In this document: positions 43,195-51,528 of the stretch, one piece after another
Layout of the letters: the number at the start of each line of letters is the position of its first letter
Position numbering within the stretch: position 1 is the first letter of the stretch
Assembly: GCF_000758625.1 (NCBI RefSeq)
Contig: NZ_CP009283.1
Coordinates: 385,501 to 449,500 of the forward strand
Direction of reading: 5' to 3'
Length of the DNA stretch: 64,000 nucleotides
Origin: Paenibacillus sp. FSL R7-0273
Lineage (GTDB): Bacteria > Bacillota > Bacilli > Paenibacillales > Paenibacillaceae
Program-made: the position numbers and the translations under genes
The notes under the pieces: generated by a model
Told to the model about the DNA's origin: nothing
The model's database searches: none
What the model saw: the letters and a program-made list of their open reading frames with translations, nothing else

Positions 43195-44904
43195 ATGGAG
43201 CTGGTTACTGCGGAGGAAATGCGGCGGCTGGACCGCATGACGATTGAGAGGCTCGGCATCCCGGCGATTGCGCTGATGGAGAACGCCGGGCGTGCTATTG
43301 CTGAGGAGGTAATTGCCTTCTGCCGGAGCAGGCAATACAGCTGCGGGGCCGGGCGGCCCGGCGACAGAGCAGACGGGTGCGGGCAGAGCATAGAGAGTGA
43401 CATTGTGCGCAGGACCTTCGCCGGCGGCAGGAGTACTATTGGTGATGAGCTTATCATTGGTCCGCCGCGTGACTTCAGGGTCAGCGGCGACCGCGCGCTG
43501 ACCCTGGACACTGCCGCCGCCGAGCATTGGCTGATCCTCGTCGGCAAAGGCAACAACGGCGGCGACGGCCTCGCCGCCGCCCGGCACCTGCGTGAGGCGG
43601 GCATCGCCGTCACGCTGGTGTACGCGGCCGCGCCGGAGACGCTGGCCGGGGAAGCCGCCGTGCAGCACGGTGCTGCTGCGGCGCTGGGGATTCCGGCCGC
43701 TGTGCACGGCCGGGACGTCATCGACTTTGCCGGGTGCACCGGCATTGTCGATGCACTGCTCGGCACCGGAAGCGCGGGAGCGCCGCGCGGTGCCTATGCG
43801 GCCCTGATTGCCGCGGCAAATGTCAGCGGCAAGCCGGTGGTGTCCGCGGACATCCCCAGCGGGCTGGACGCGGACACAGGGGAGCTGCATGAGCCGTGCA
43901 TTCATGCAGCAGTGACGGTCTGCCTCGCGCTGCTCAAGCGCGGGCTGGTGCAGTATCCCGGCGCGGGGGCAGCCGGGAGGGTTGTGGTCCGCTCCATCGG
44001 CATACCTGCCGCTCTGGCCCGGCAGGCCGGGGTGCAGGCCAGCCTGCTGACCCCGGAAGTGCTGCAGACACGTCTCGGTATCGACGTGTCGCGCCGCCGC
44101 TCGCCCGAAGGGCATAAGGGCACCTACGGCCATGTCCTGCTGGCGGCAGGAAGCTTGTCCATGAGCGGTGCCGGGCTGCTCGCGGCGCGGGCTGCGCTGC
44201 GGGCAGGCTGCGGTCTGGTGACCTGGGCGCTGCCCGCGGCACTGATGCCGTATGTAATCGGTGCTGCCCCGGAGGTCATGCTGGCTGCCGCTGGCGGCGG
44301 GGAGGACGGCACCTGGAATGCGGGAACAGCAGCGGAGGTGCTGCGGCTTAGTGGTAAATGCGATGTGGCTGCCACAGGTCCGGGTCTGGGCCGGTTTGCC
44401 GGAGACAAGGAGTGGCTCCGCATGCTTTGGGAAGGAATCGAAAGCCCGCTGGTGCTGGACGCAGATGCACTTAATATACTGGCGGAATGTGACCGCACCG
44501 GATGGTCCGGCCCGGAGCGGCCGGTTATTCTGACACCCCATCCCGGAGAAATGGCCCGGCTAGCGGGCGTATCCACTGCGGAGGTGCAGCGTGACCGGAT
44601 CGGTCTTGCCCAGGCGTATGCTGTACAGCACGGCGTAATTCTGGTGCTTAAAGGAGCACATACCGTAATTGCTTCACCTGAGGGTGAAGTCTATGTCAAC
44701 GCCACTGGCCATCCTGGAATGGGGACGGGCGGAGCGGGCGATGTGCTGACAGGAATCATCTCCGGCCTGCTCGCCCAGGGCCTGGGTGCTGTCCAGGCAG
44801 CAGCCTTCGGCGTGTACCTGCACGGTCTGGCCGGCGAGCGGGCGGCCGGCTCACGGAATCATCCGTCGGCACTGGTCGCCGGAGATATTATCGGGGCGCT
44901 GTAG
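43195..44904 (+). CDS. nnr: Bifunctional NAD(P)H-hydrate repair enzyme (epimerase/dehydratase)
   Basis: A 569-residue fusion of an N-terminal NAD(P)HX epimerase (YjeF_N; MENAGRAIAEE at 28-38, GKGNNGGDG at 117-125, DIPSGLDADTGE) and a C-terminal ADP/ATP-dependent dehydratase (ribokinase fold; HKGTYGHVLLAAG, LDADALNIL, GMGTGGAGDVLTGI). It repairs damaged NAD(P)H. Unusually, about 60 extra residues (about 43-105) separate the first helix from the GKGNNGGDG strand, Cys/Gly/Arg-rich at first and encoded by DNA with a 10-bp palindrome. The start at 43195 has AAAGGAG about 13 bases upstream; 43165 (GTG) has none. Confidence 0.9.
   Translation: MELVTAEEMRRLDRMTIERLGIPAIALMENAGRAIAEEVIAFCRSRQYSCGAGRPGDRADGCGQSIESDIVRRTFAGGRSTIGDELIIGPPRDFRVSGDRALTLDTAAAEHWLILVGKGNNGGDGLAAARHLREAGIAVTLVYAAAPETLAGEAAVQHGAAAALGIPAAVHGRDVIDFAGCTGIVDALLGTGSAGAPRGAYAALIAAANVSGKPVVSADIPSGLDADTGELHEPCIHAAVTVCLALLKRGLVQYPGAGAAGRVVVRSIGIPAALARQAGVQASLLTPEVLQTRLGIDVSRRRSPEGHKGTYGHVLLAAGSLSMSGAGLLAARAALRAGCGLVTWALPAALMPYVIGAAPEVMLAAAGGGEDGTWNAGTAAEVLRLSGKCDVAATGPGLGRFAGDKEWLRMLWEGIESPLVLDADALNILAECDRTGWSGPERPVILTPHPGEMARLAGVSTAEVQRDRIGLAQAYAVQHGVILVLKGAHTVIASPEGEVYVNATGHPGMGTGGAGDVLTGIISGLLAQGLGAVQAAAFGVYLHGLAGERAAGSRNHPSALVAGDIIGAL
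43477..43505. repeat. 10-bp inverted repeat inside the nnr insertion
   Basis: AGGGTCAGCG-9 bp-CGCTGACCCT, a perfect palindrome within the extra segment of nnr. Confidence 0.8.
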
Positions 44905-45062
44905 TCGCCCCAATAGATCCATGGGTGAACAGCGGGCGGGCGGCCGTGCACGGAGTGGGCTGCCGCCCTGCAGTCCACCCACCCCGCAAACGCAGTATAT
45001 CTGCTGCCGGTGAGCCTGCTGGTATTCTCCCCGACCGGGCTTCAGACGGCCCGCAGTCCGGT

Positions 45063-45518
45063 CTACTGCAGAATCAGGCAGAGCAGCGGTGCGAACAGGG
45101 CGAATACAGGCAGCAGCAGCGGATAGCGCTCACCGGCCAGCTGGGCCAGGCGGAACACCAGCAGAACGCCGATCCCGTAAAGGCCGCAGGTCTGCGTGTC
45201 CCCGCCCTGCTCGGCAGCAAGCCACAGGCCGGCCCCGAATCCGGCGGCGGCGTACAGGATGAGAGAGGGACCGAGTTTGGAGGAGCGGAACATGGACAGC
45301 AGGGCATCGGCAATCAGGGCAGCCGGCAGGGCGTAGGCATAGATGGCATACGGGACTGAGACCGGCCAGCCCTCCGGAATCCCGTTCGTATGCGGAAGCC
45401 CCAGCAGTACCAGGGACACTAGCATAAAGGTGAGTCCGGCAGCAGACAGCTTGGACAGGGCGTACATGCCTGCCGACAGCCTCACAGAGGGCAGGTCATA
45501 GTCTTTGATTTTATTCAT
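45063..45518 (-). CDS. Hypothetical membrane protein
   Basis: A 151-residue protein with four to five hydrophobic helices, beginning MNKIKDYDLPSVRLSAGMYA. AAAGGA lies nine bases before the start. No family recognised. It lies 26 bp downstream of the SDR gene on the same strand and may share its transcript. Confidence 0.7.
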   Translation of the reverse strand: MNKIKDYDLPSVRLSAGMYALSKLSAAGLTFMLVSLVLLGLPHTNGIPEGWPVSVPYAIYAYALPAALIADALLSMFRSSKLGPSLILYAAAGFGAGLWLAAEQGGDTQTCGLYGIGVLLVFRLAQLAGERYPLLLPVFALFAPLLCLILQ

Positions 45519-45544
45519 CTGAAAACGTCCTTTCGGGTGTGATG

Positions 45545-46444
45545 TCAGCTTGTGACCATATCTCCTCCATTGACATGAATGCAGGTGCCGGTTACGTACG
45601 CGGAGTCAGGGCTTGCTAAGTACACATAAGCGCCTGCCAGCTCATAGGGCTGTGCTGCCCGCCCCAGCGGCGTATCGGTTCCAAATACACTGACCTCGGC
45701 GGCGGAGTAGCTCGAAGGGATGAGCGGAGTCCATACGGGACCGGGAGCCACGCTGTTGACGCGGATCCCGCTTTCGGCAAGTGACAGGGCAAGGGAGCGT
45801 GTAAAGGTGACGACAGCGCCTTTGGTTGAGGAGTAATCAATCAGCTCCTTATTGCCCTGGTAAGCGGTGATCGAGGCGGTGTTGATGATCGAGGCGCCTT
45901 TTTTCAGGTGCTTCAGTGCGGCCTGGCTCATGAAAAAATACGGGAAAATATTAGTCTGAAAGGTCTGGTACAGCTGCTCCTCCGTAATATCCAGCAGACT
46001 GTGCTGCGGATACTGCACCGCAAGATTGTTGACCAGAATGTTGAGTCTGCCAAAGGTCTGTACAGTCTGCTCCACCGCCTCAAAGCAGTTGCTTCTGTAC
46101 CGCAGATCCGTCTCAATCCTCAGGCAGCGCCTGCCAAGCTGTTCAATTCGCCGGGCTGTGTCCGCAGCATCGGAGGCTTCATAGAGGTAAGCAATGGCTA
46201 CATCCGCCCCTTCCCGGGCAAAAGCGATAGCCGCCGCCCTGCCGATCCCGCTGTCTCCGCCGCTGATCAGGGCCACCATGCCCTTCAGCCTTCCGCTGCC
46301 GCAGATTTCCGGGTCTTCACTGATCGGCCGGGGATTCATCAGGCTCTCGAGTCCGGGCTGGCGGTTCTGGTGCTGCGGGGGAAAGGCGATTTTTTGTGCA
46401 CGGCATACCGTCTGTTCCCCGTAAAAGGGATAGGTTGGGTTCAT
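45545..46444 (-). CDS. SDR-family oxidoreductase (general stress protein 39-like, YdaD/YhdF type)
   Basis: A 299-residue short-chain dehydrogenase with a 50-residue N-terminal extension (YPFYGEQTVCRAQKIAFPPQ, typical of the YdaD/YhdF/YhxC group). It has the cofactor motif SGGDSGIGRAAA, NNLAVQYPQ, the catalytic Ser in NTASITAY and YSSTKGA (Tyr-x-x-x-Lys). The substrate is unknown; Bacillus homologues are general-stress proteins. AAGGAGGAG precedes the start. Confidence 0.92.
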   Translation of the reverse strand: MNPTYPFYGEQTVCRAQKIAFPPQHQNRQPGLESLMNPRPISEDPEICGSGRLKGMVALISGGDSGIGRAAAIAFAREGADVAIAYLYEASDAADTARRIEQLGRRCLRIETDLRYRSNCFEAVEQTVQTFGRLNILVNNLAVQYPQHSLLDITEEQLYQTFQTNIFPYFFMSQAALKHLKKGASIINTASITAYQGNKELIDYSSTKGAVVTFTRSLALSLAESGIRVNSVAPGPVWTPLIPSSYSAAEVSVFGTDTPLGRAAQPYELAGAYVYLASPDSAYVTGTCIHVNGGDMVTS

Positions 46445-46595
46445 TGCGCTTTACTCCTCCTTGCGTGCTGTCTGTTTTGTATATTTCTATGCATCCGCCC
46501 AGAAAAGGGTGCGCTTCCGCCGGCTTTACCGGCAGGAATGGCAATGCGGTAAGCATTTTTGCTTTGCCTGAAGGGAATAAGAAAGGGGTAAAAGA

Positions 46596-47012
46596 ATGCG
46601 TTACAGAGAAATGATGGCAGAGGATTATGAGGCAGCCTCCAGGCTGTGGGGAAATACGGCCGGTATGGGCCTGAGCAGGGCCGATTCCAGGGAAGGAATC
46701 ATACAGTTTCTCGGGCGTAATCCGGGGATGAGCCAGGTATGCGAGACGGAAAACGGTACGCTGGCCGGCACGGTGTTATGCGGTCATGACGGCCGCAGAG
46801 GGTATTTGTACCATGTGGCTGTCAGTACAGTCTGCCGGGGTAAGGGAGCCGGCCGCGAAATGGTGACGCGTGCGCTTTCAGCACTTCGTGAAGCAGGTAT
46901 AGCGAAATGCCATCTGATGGTGATTGAAGGAAACAGACCGGGGCGCAGCTTCTGGTCGGGAACAGGCTGGGAGGAGCGGGACGGCATCGTGCTCTTTTCG
47001 CAGAATACATAA
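46596..47012 (+). CDS. GNAT-family N-acetyltransferase
   Basis: A 138-residue acetyltransferase with VAVSTVCRGKGAGREMVTRAL (acetyl-CoA site) and VIEGNRPGRSFWSGTGWEER, the pattern of RimI-like or YpeA-like proteins. AAAGGGG precedes the start. The acceptor is unknown. Confidence 0.87.
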   Translation: MRYREMMAEDYEAASRLWGNTAGMGLSRADSREGIIQFLGRNPGMSQVCETENGTLAGTVLCGHDGRRGYLYHVAVSTVCRGKGAGREMVTRALSALREAGIAKCHLMVIEGNRPGRSFWSGTGWEERDGIVLFSQNT

Positions 47013-47139
47013 TCCGCAGCTTCATCCTGAAGATGCAGCAATTAGATAACAATGAATGTAATAGTGTAGGTTCCGCATTCGTGCAGTATAATGTATAGGC
47101 AATTAACATAGCTAAATTTGATAGCGGGTGATCAGAGCA

Positions 47140-47850
47140 ATGCGCTTCAAGGATGTATTTTCAATTATCGGTCCGGCGATGGTCGGACCTTCAAGCTCCC
47201 ATACTGCCGGTGCCGCGCGGATCGGCCGTGCTGCCCGTCAGGTGCTGGGCGAGATGCCGCGTGAGGCGGAGGTTATTTTCTTCGGCTCGTTTGCCGCCAC
47301 CTATCAGGGGCACGGGACGGACCGGGCTATTGCCGGCGGACTGCTGGATTTTGCCACGGATGACCACAGGCTGCCGGATTCGGTCGAACTGGCCGCTGAG
47401 GCGGGGATGGACATTTCCTTCCGGCAGGGAACAGGCCTGTTCCCCCATCCGAACACGGTCAGGCTCCGTCTTGTCGGCCGGGACACCGGTACGGAGCTGA
47501 CGCTGACAGGAATCTCAATCGGCGGCGGAAATATTGAAATTGTGGATATCGACGGCTTCGGAGTCAAGCTGACCGGGATGTATCCAACCGTGCTGATTAA
47601 CCATATGGATTATCTTGGCGTGCTGGCCAGCGTTACGGATGTAATGCGCAAAGGACAGTTTAATATCGGCCATATGTCACTTGACCGCAAAAACCGCAGC
47701 GGTGCAGCACTCACCGTGCTGGAGCTGGATGAACCGGCCACAGCGGAGCTGCTGCAGGAGCTGCAGGCCCTCGCGGCCGTCAAATCGGTCAAAGTGGTGG
47801 ACTTGAACGGAGTCAAGCAAGAACAGAAAGGGAAGGAAAGCACAACATGA
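47140..47850 (+). CDS. sdaAB: L-serine dehydratase, iron-sulfur type, beta subunit
   Basis: A 236-residue subunit beginning MRFKDVFSIIGPAMVGPSSSHTAGA, the serine-dehydratase beta signature, with a C-terminal ACT domain (NHMDYLGVLASVTDVMRKGQFNI) that may bind serine. Together with the alpha subunit it converts L-serine to pyruvate and ammonia. The start is at 47140, with a GTG at 47128 as alternative. It overlaps sdaAA by four bases. Confidence 0.95.
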   Translation: MRFKDVFSIIGPAMVGPSSSHTAGAARIGRAARQVLGEMPREAEVIFFGSFAATYQGHGTDRAIAGGLLDFATDDHRLPDSVELAAEAGMDISFRQGTGLFPHPNTVRLRLVGRDTGTELTLTGISIGGGNIEIVDIDGFGVKLTGMYPTVLINHMDYLGVLASVTDVMRKGQFNIGHMSLDRKNRSGAALTVLELDEPATAELLQELQALAAVKSVKVVDLNGVKQEQKGKESTT

Positions 47851-48728
47851 ATTTTCAAACACTGAGCCAGCTGGCTGTATTATGTAAGGAACGGGGACTT
47901 GGCATCGGCGCGCTGATGCTGGCGGAGCAGAGCGAGGAATCAGGGCGTCCGCAGAGCCAGGAATTCGCTACGATGAAGGAGTATTACGGGGTTATGAAAG
48001 AGGCGGTACACCGCGGAATGACCCAGGATACAACCTCGCGCAGCGGTCTGACGGGCCTTGATGCCCAGCGGGTAGGCGATTATAATGCGGCGGGTGAGCC
48101 GTTACTGGGCGGACCTGCCGGGCAGGCAATGGCTTATGCACTGGCGGTATCGGAGGTTAATGCTTCTATGGGCCGGATTATAGCTACTCCGACAGCAGGC
48201 TCCTGCGGGATTATTCCGGGAGTCTTTCTCAGCTGCCAGGAGCGTTTCGGCTGGGATGATGATTATATGGTTTCAGGGCTGTTCGCCGCAGGGGCCATCG
48301 GGTATGTGATTGCCAATAATTCCTTTGTATCCGGTGCGGAGGGCGGCTGCCAGGCGGAAGTTGGTTCGGCAATCGGCATGGCGGCCGGAGCGCTGACTGA
48401 GCTGCGCGGCGGGACGCCGGCCCAGGCGGTGCATGCCGTGGGCCTGGCGCTCAAAAACACGCTTGGCCTGATCTGTGATCCGGTCGGCGGGCTTGTTGAA
48501 ATTCCTTGTATCGTGCGCAACGGCTTCGGGGCTGTCACTGCCCTGGCGGCAGCGGATATGGCGCTGGCAGGCGTGCGCAGCGTGATTCCTTCAGACGAAG
48601 TAATCAAGGTGATGCTTGAGGTCGGCTCAGCCATGCCGGAGAAGCACCGCGAGACTGCCGGAGGCGGTCTGGCCCAGACGCCGACCGGCCGGCAGATTAT
48701 GAAGGATCTGCGGAACAAGAAGGGCTGA
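47847..48728 (+). CDS. sdaAA: L-serine dehydratase, iron-sulfur type, alpha subunit
   Basis: A 293-residue catalytic subunit that carries the oxygen-sensitive [4Fe-4S] cluster. Diagnostic stretches are ATPTAGSCGIIPG, EGGCQAEVGSA and CDPVGGLVEIPCIVRN, which include cluster cysteines. Coupled to sdaAB by an ATGA overlap. No amino-acid riboswitch is evident upstream. Confidence 0.96.
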   Translation: MNFQTLSQLAVLCKERGLGIGALMLAEQSEESGRPQSQEFATMKEYYGVMKEAVHRGMTQDTTSRSGLTGLDAQRVGDYNAAGEPLLGGPAGQAMAYALAVSEVNASMGRIIATPTAGSCGIIPGVFLSCQERFGWDDDYMVSGLFAAGAIGYVIANNSFVSGAEGGCQAEVGSAIGMAAGALTELRGGTPAQAVHAVGLALKNTLGLICDPVGGLVEIPCIVRNGFGAVTALAAADMALAGVRSVIPSDEVIKVMLEVGSAMPEKHRETAGGGLAQTPTGRQIMKDLRNKKG

Positions 48729-48770
48729 GCGCCCGGAGCTGCTGCTAATAACGGTTAGCTCTAAAGAGGA

Positions 48771-49073
48771 TTACAGCATACGGAAACGTTCCAGCTGCTC
48801 CCACATTCCCTCGCGGCGGAGAATTTCCGGCTGCTTCGGACCGAGCAGGTCGAAGTGGGGAAAGGGTCTGCGGTTGTGGATATATTGCGGCGGAAGACCG
48901 TTCTGCTCGCACCAGCGGCGGAGGCGGGGAAGGTCGCTGCAGCCTACCTTGGTTACGGTGGTTATACCGGGAAAACGGGGATCAATCCAGTAATGGGTCA
49001 AAAAAGCGATCTCCCCCCGCAGGACCGCCGCTTTCCACTGGTTCAGTTCTTCTCTGTTAATTCCGAAGGCCAT
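48771..49073 (-). CDS. YneQ-like conserved hypothetical protein
   Basis: A 100-residue soluble protein: MAFGINREELNQWKAAVLRG, EIAFLTHYWIDPRFP, TKVGCSDLPRLRRW and FPHFDLLGPKQ. The pattern resembles Bacillus YneQ from memory; no function is known for that family. The start at 49073 is favoured by AAGGATGAG about nine bases upstream and the family length; ATGs at 49118/49115 lack a ribosome binding site. Confidence 0.75.
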   Translation of the reverse strand: MAFGINREELNQWKAAVLRGEIAFLTHYWIDPRFPGITTVTKVGCSDLPRLRRWCEQNGLPPQYIHNRRPFPHFDLLGPKQPEILRREGMWEQLERFRML

Positions 49074-49173
49074 AGCTGTCTCATCCTTATCCTTGGCGGT
49101 AATTGCCGGTTTCATCATGCACTACTATGATGTCGGTCCGGCAGGAGCGGTTTCCAGGGTGTCACTGATTATT

Positions 49174-49375
49174 TTAAATGTGAAATCTGCACCTATTGTC
49201 GGGTTAAAGCCTAGCTAGAGAAAAATAGTTAGCAAAAGGACATCTAATTCTGCTGTTTTGGCCCATAATAGGGTTAATGGTCTGAAATAGGTGACGTTTT
49301 TCCAACTAATGAGCAGAAATATCGGAAAAAGCTTAGATTAGTTGCCAAAAATCTAACTAATCAGTTAGAGCCCCA
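49174..49375. repeat. Array C: four dyad cores spaced 51-62-51 bp
   Basis: Cores at T positions 49194, 49245, 49307 and 49358, again 51, 62 and 51 bp apart. The last core is the cleanest hairpin of the family: GATTAGTT-11 bp-AACTAATC. Located between the divergent YneQ-like and ywbE genes. Confidence 0.72.
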
Positions 49376-49419
49376 ATCTACAGCCTGGCTTCACGGCAAC
49401 TTACGAAAGGAGGCTTATG

Positions 49420-49614
49420 ATGAACGGACAGGTTAGAGCGGACATCCGTCCCGGGCTTGAGGTGGATATTGTGCTGAAGCAGGATCAGGCTACCGGCAAG
49501 CTCACACACGGCACAGTAAAGGACATTCTGACCAATTCGCCCCGCCACCCGCATGGAATCAAGGTGCGGCTGGCTGACGGGCAGGTCGGGCGGGTCAAAA
49601 AGATCACAGGCTGA
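49420..49614 (+). CDS. ywbE: YwbE-family protein
   Basis: A 64-residue protein with the family sequence pattern IRPGLEVDIVLKQDQATGKL, THGTVKDILTNSP, HPHGIKVRL and GQVGRVKKI, a small beta-barrel similar in style to nucleic-acid or ribosome-associated folds. Function unknown. AAAGGAGG lies just upstream; the start may be 49417 or 49420. Confidence 0.9.
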   Translation: MNGQVRADIRPGLEVDIVLKQDQATGKLTHGTVKDILTNSPRHPHGIKVRLADGQVGRVKKITG

Positions 49615-49704
49615 TGATGCGGCCCTACATTGCAGAGCTGCAGACAGCTGGTTTATGTTCAACAGTCTCCAAGTAATTCCGCACACCTTCATAAGCGTTG
49701 CATT

Positions 49705-49766
49705 AAGCACCCGCTGTATCCTGCAGTGCCCTCGGCACGGCAGATATAAAGCGCTGGTGCTTTTTT
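49705..49766 (+). terminator. Probable terminator after ywbE
   Basis: AAGCACC...GGTGCTTTTTT with internal TGCC/GGCA pairing. The remainder of the 49615-49944 gap holds only the GC-rich repeats listed next. Confidence 0.6.
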
Positions 49767-49815
49767 ATTGCGCGGCTGGGAAGGTGCGCTTGGCAGCTTG
49801 TCTTCACCCGGCGAA

Positions 49816-49920
49816 CCGTTCCGGCTCTTGCTCCAGCAGCCCGTTCCGGCTCTCGCTCCAGCAGCCCGTCCCAGCACCGTTCCGGCTCTCGCTCAGCGGC
49901 CCGTCCCTGCTCTTGCCCAG
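49816..49920. repeat. Degenerate 25-bp tandem repeats downstream of the HNH gene
   Basis: Units starting CCGTTCCGGCTCTTGCTCCA at 49816 and 49841 (25 bp each, one difference), then a broken copy at 49866, a 24-bp copy at 49877 and a partial at 49901. Non-coding, 3' to the HNH endonuclease gene. Confidence 0.85.
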
Positions 49921-49944
49921 CTTCTCTCGCCCCAGCGCTTCGCC

Positions 49945-50784
49945 TCAGCGCCGCATAAATTCCTCCACGTCCTTGTCAGCCTTGGTCTGATTACACAGGT
50001 TACAGGCGCATACACAGTTGTCGGGTGTGGTGTGGCCCCCCTTGGCCCGGGGCAAAAGGTGGTCAATAGTGTCACCGTACAGGCCGCAGAAATAACAGGT
50101 GTAGTTATCTCTTGTGAGGATCAGCCTGCGGAAATCCTTGTTGCTGTAGAGGCGGCGGATGGTCCGGCGGTTGACCACAACAGCAGCATGCTCACGGACC
50201 AGCGTAACCGCCAGCTTCAGGTCAATCTCCTGATGCCAGCGGCGTCCCTTGTCGCTGTGGCCGCGCATCAGAATCATTCCTTTGTACGAAGGGATGAGTG
50301 CTGAATAATCCTCAGGATCAGGCTTCGGCCACCCTGTCACCGGGGGCTTACGCCGCTGCTCGCCCGCCCGCGGCCGAGGGCGGGAATGCGGCTGCGTTTT
50401 AGGCTGGGCGGTCTTAGGTCCATGCTGCACAGCTCCGCCTCCAGGCGCAGCCTTGGCGGTCTGCCGCACGGCAGAGGCTGGATGTTGTGCCGCGCGGCTT
50501 GCAGAAACAGCCTCAGCCGCCTGCCTTACAGCGGCGCCGGCAGACGCGTGGCCCGCCGGCGCCGATTTCTTGGCCGCCGCTGAGGCAGCAGATACTGCCG
50601 GTGCAGGCTTCTCCGGCAGCCCGCTGGCCGGGGTGCCGCCGCGGATTTTACGGCAATCCCGGCAGGCGCCGCGGCGGGATTGGCCTTTGGAGCGTTTGCC
50701 CGTCCGTCTGCGGAATTCGGAGAGCGGCTTATACTGCTGGCAATAGGCACATTGCTTGGATACAGGCAGATTAGTATCAGTCAT
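49945..50784 (-). CDS. HNH endonuclease with N-terminal zinc-finger-like motif
   Basis: About 279 residues. The N-terminus has two CxxC pairs (QCAYCQQYKPLSEF and ACRDCRK) like the zinc motifs of phage-type HNH proteins. A 100-residue Ala/Pro/Gln-rich linker follows, then a C-terminal HNH domain with YTCYFCG, DHLLPRAKGG, DNCVCACNLCNQTKADK, in which the His and zinc cysteines are intact. The start is uncertain: ATG 50784 has no clear ribosome binding site, and the frame extends to 50913. Probably a stand-alone nuclease; homing, repair or defence roles are all possible, and no partner gene is nearby. Confidence 0.75.
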   Translation of the reverse strand: MTDTNLPVSKQCAYCQQYKPLSEFRRRTGKRSKGQSRRGACRDCRKIRGGTPASGLPEKPAPAVSAASAAAKKSAPAGHASAGAAVRQAAEAVSASRAAQHPASAVRQTAKAAPGGGAVQHGPKTAQPKTQPHSRPRPRAGEQRRKPPVTGWPKPDPEDYSALIPSYKGMILMRGHSDKGRRWHQEIDLKLAVTLVREHAAVVVNRRTIRRLYSNKDFRRLILTRDNYTCYFCGLYGDTIDHLLPRAKGGHTTPDNCVCACNLCNQTKADKDVEEFMRR

Positions 50785-50994
50785 AGTTATATTAGGAGAG
50801 ACGCTCTGTCTGCGTCTGTCCGCTCCATTTATTTTTTTAAAAGATAATCTGTAGCTCCAGTATAACGTAAAGCGCGCCCATTCACACGGCAGGGGAAATA
50901 ACAGGTCTTTCACGAATTTGTGATATCTGTCTCGGCACCCTTGAGGGAAAAGATGTTAAATTTATAAAAAAATGAGGAAATGGGGAAGCGGATA

Positions 50995-51468
50995 ATGGAA
51001 CAGACGAAAAAGAGGCCGGGTACTGTTATTGTTCTATATGTGCTGCAGGCTTTTCTGGGAATCGGGGCGATCGGTGGCGGGGGGCTGCTGCTGATTGATA
51101 CGAGCGGTGAAATGATGGGAATGCCGTTCTCTGTGCTGGAAAGATCGCCATTTGACAGCTTTTTGATTCCGGGCCTCCTGCTGCTGCTTATCTTCGGGCT
51201 TCTGCCGCTCATAGTGCTATACGGACTGGTTAAAAAACCGGACTGGAGGCGGTATGCCGGGCTTGTCCCGTTCAAGGAGCTGCATCCTGCCTGGACCTTC
51301 TCGCTGTACATTGGCTTCGGGCAGACTATCTGGATTATGGTGCAGACGTATATGATGAATGCAGTCTCTGTAGTCCATATTTTTTATACTTGTCTTGGCC
51401 TGCTTATTCCGGCGGTAACCCTGCTGCCTCCGGTGCAAAAATATTTTATGCTGGACGGCCGTGCGTAA
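50995..51468 (+). CDS. Hypothetical membrane protein
   Basis: A 157-residue protein with about four hydrophobic helices and no known domain; KRPGTVIVLYVLQAFLGIGA begins the first helix. GGGGAAG lies upstream of ATG 50995; an in-frame ATG at 50980 is the alternative. It precedes the LacI-type regulator by 60 bp on the same strand without an obvious terminator. Confidence 0.7.
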   Translation: MEQTKKRPGTVIVLYVLQAFLGIGAIGGGGLLLIDTSGEMMGMPFSVLERSPFDSFLIPGLLLLLIFGLLPLIVLYGLVKKPDWRRYAGLVPFKELHPAWTFSLYIGFGQTIWIMVQTYMMNAVSVVHIFYTCLGLLIPAVTLLPPVQKYFMLDGRA

Positions 51469-51528
51469 AGCAGTTAGAATGGCAGTGAACAAAAAAGGGC
51501 TTTCATAAAACCCTGGAGGTGAACCGGA

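Noticed and set aside
43021..44541. Long 506-codon minus-strand frame opposite nnr
   Set aside because: A shadow in GC-rich DNA; the product is low-complexity Arg/Gln/Pro/Gly and nnr on the plus strand is a clear conserved gene.
49945..50784. HNH gene as part of a defence island or mobile element
   Set aside because: No integrase, transposase, methylase or other defence gene lies nearby; neighbours are ordinary chromosomal genes.
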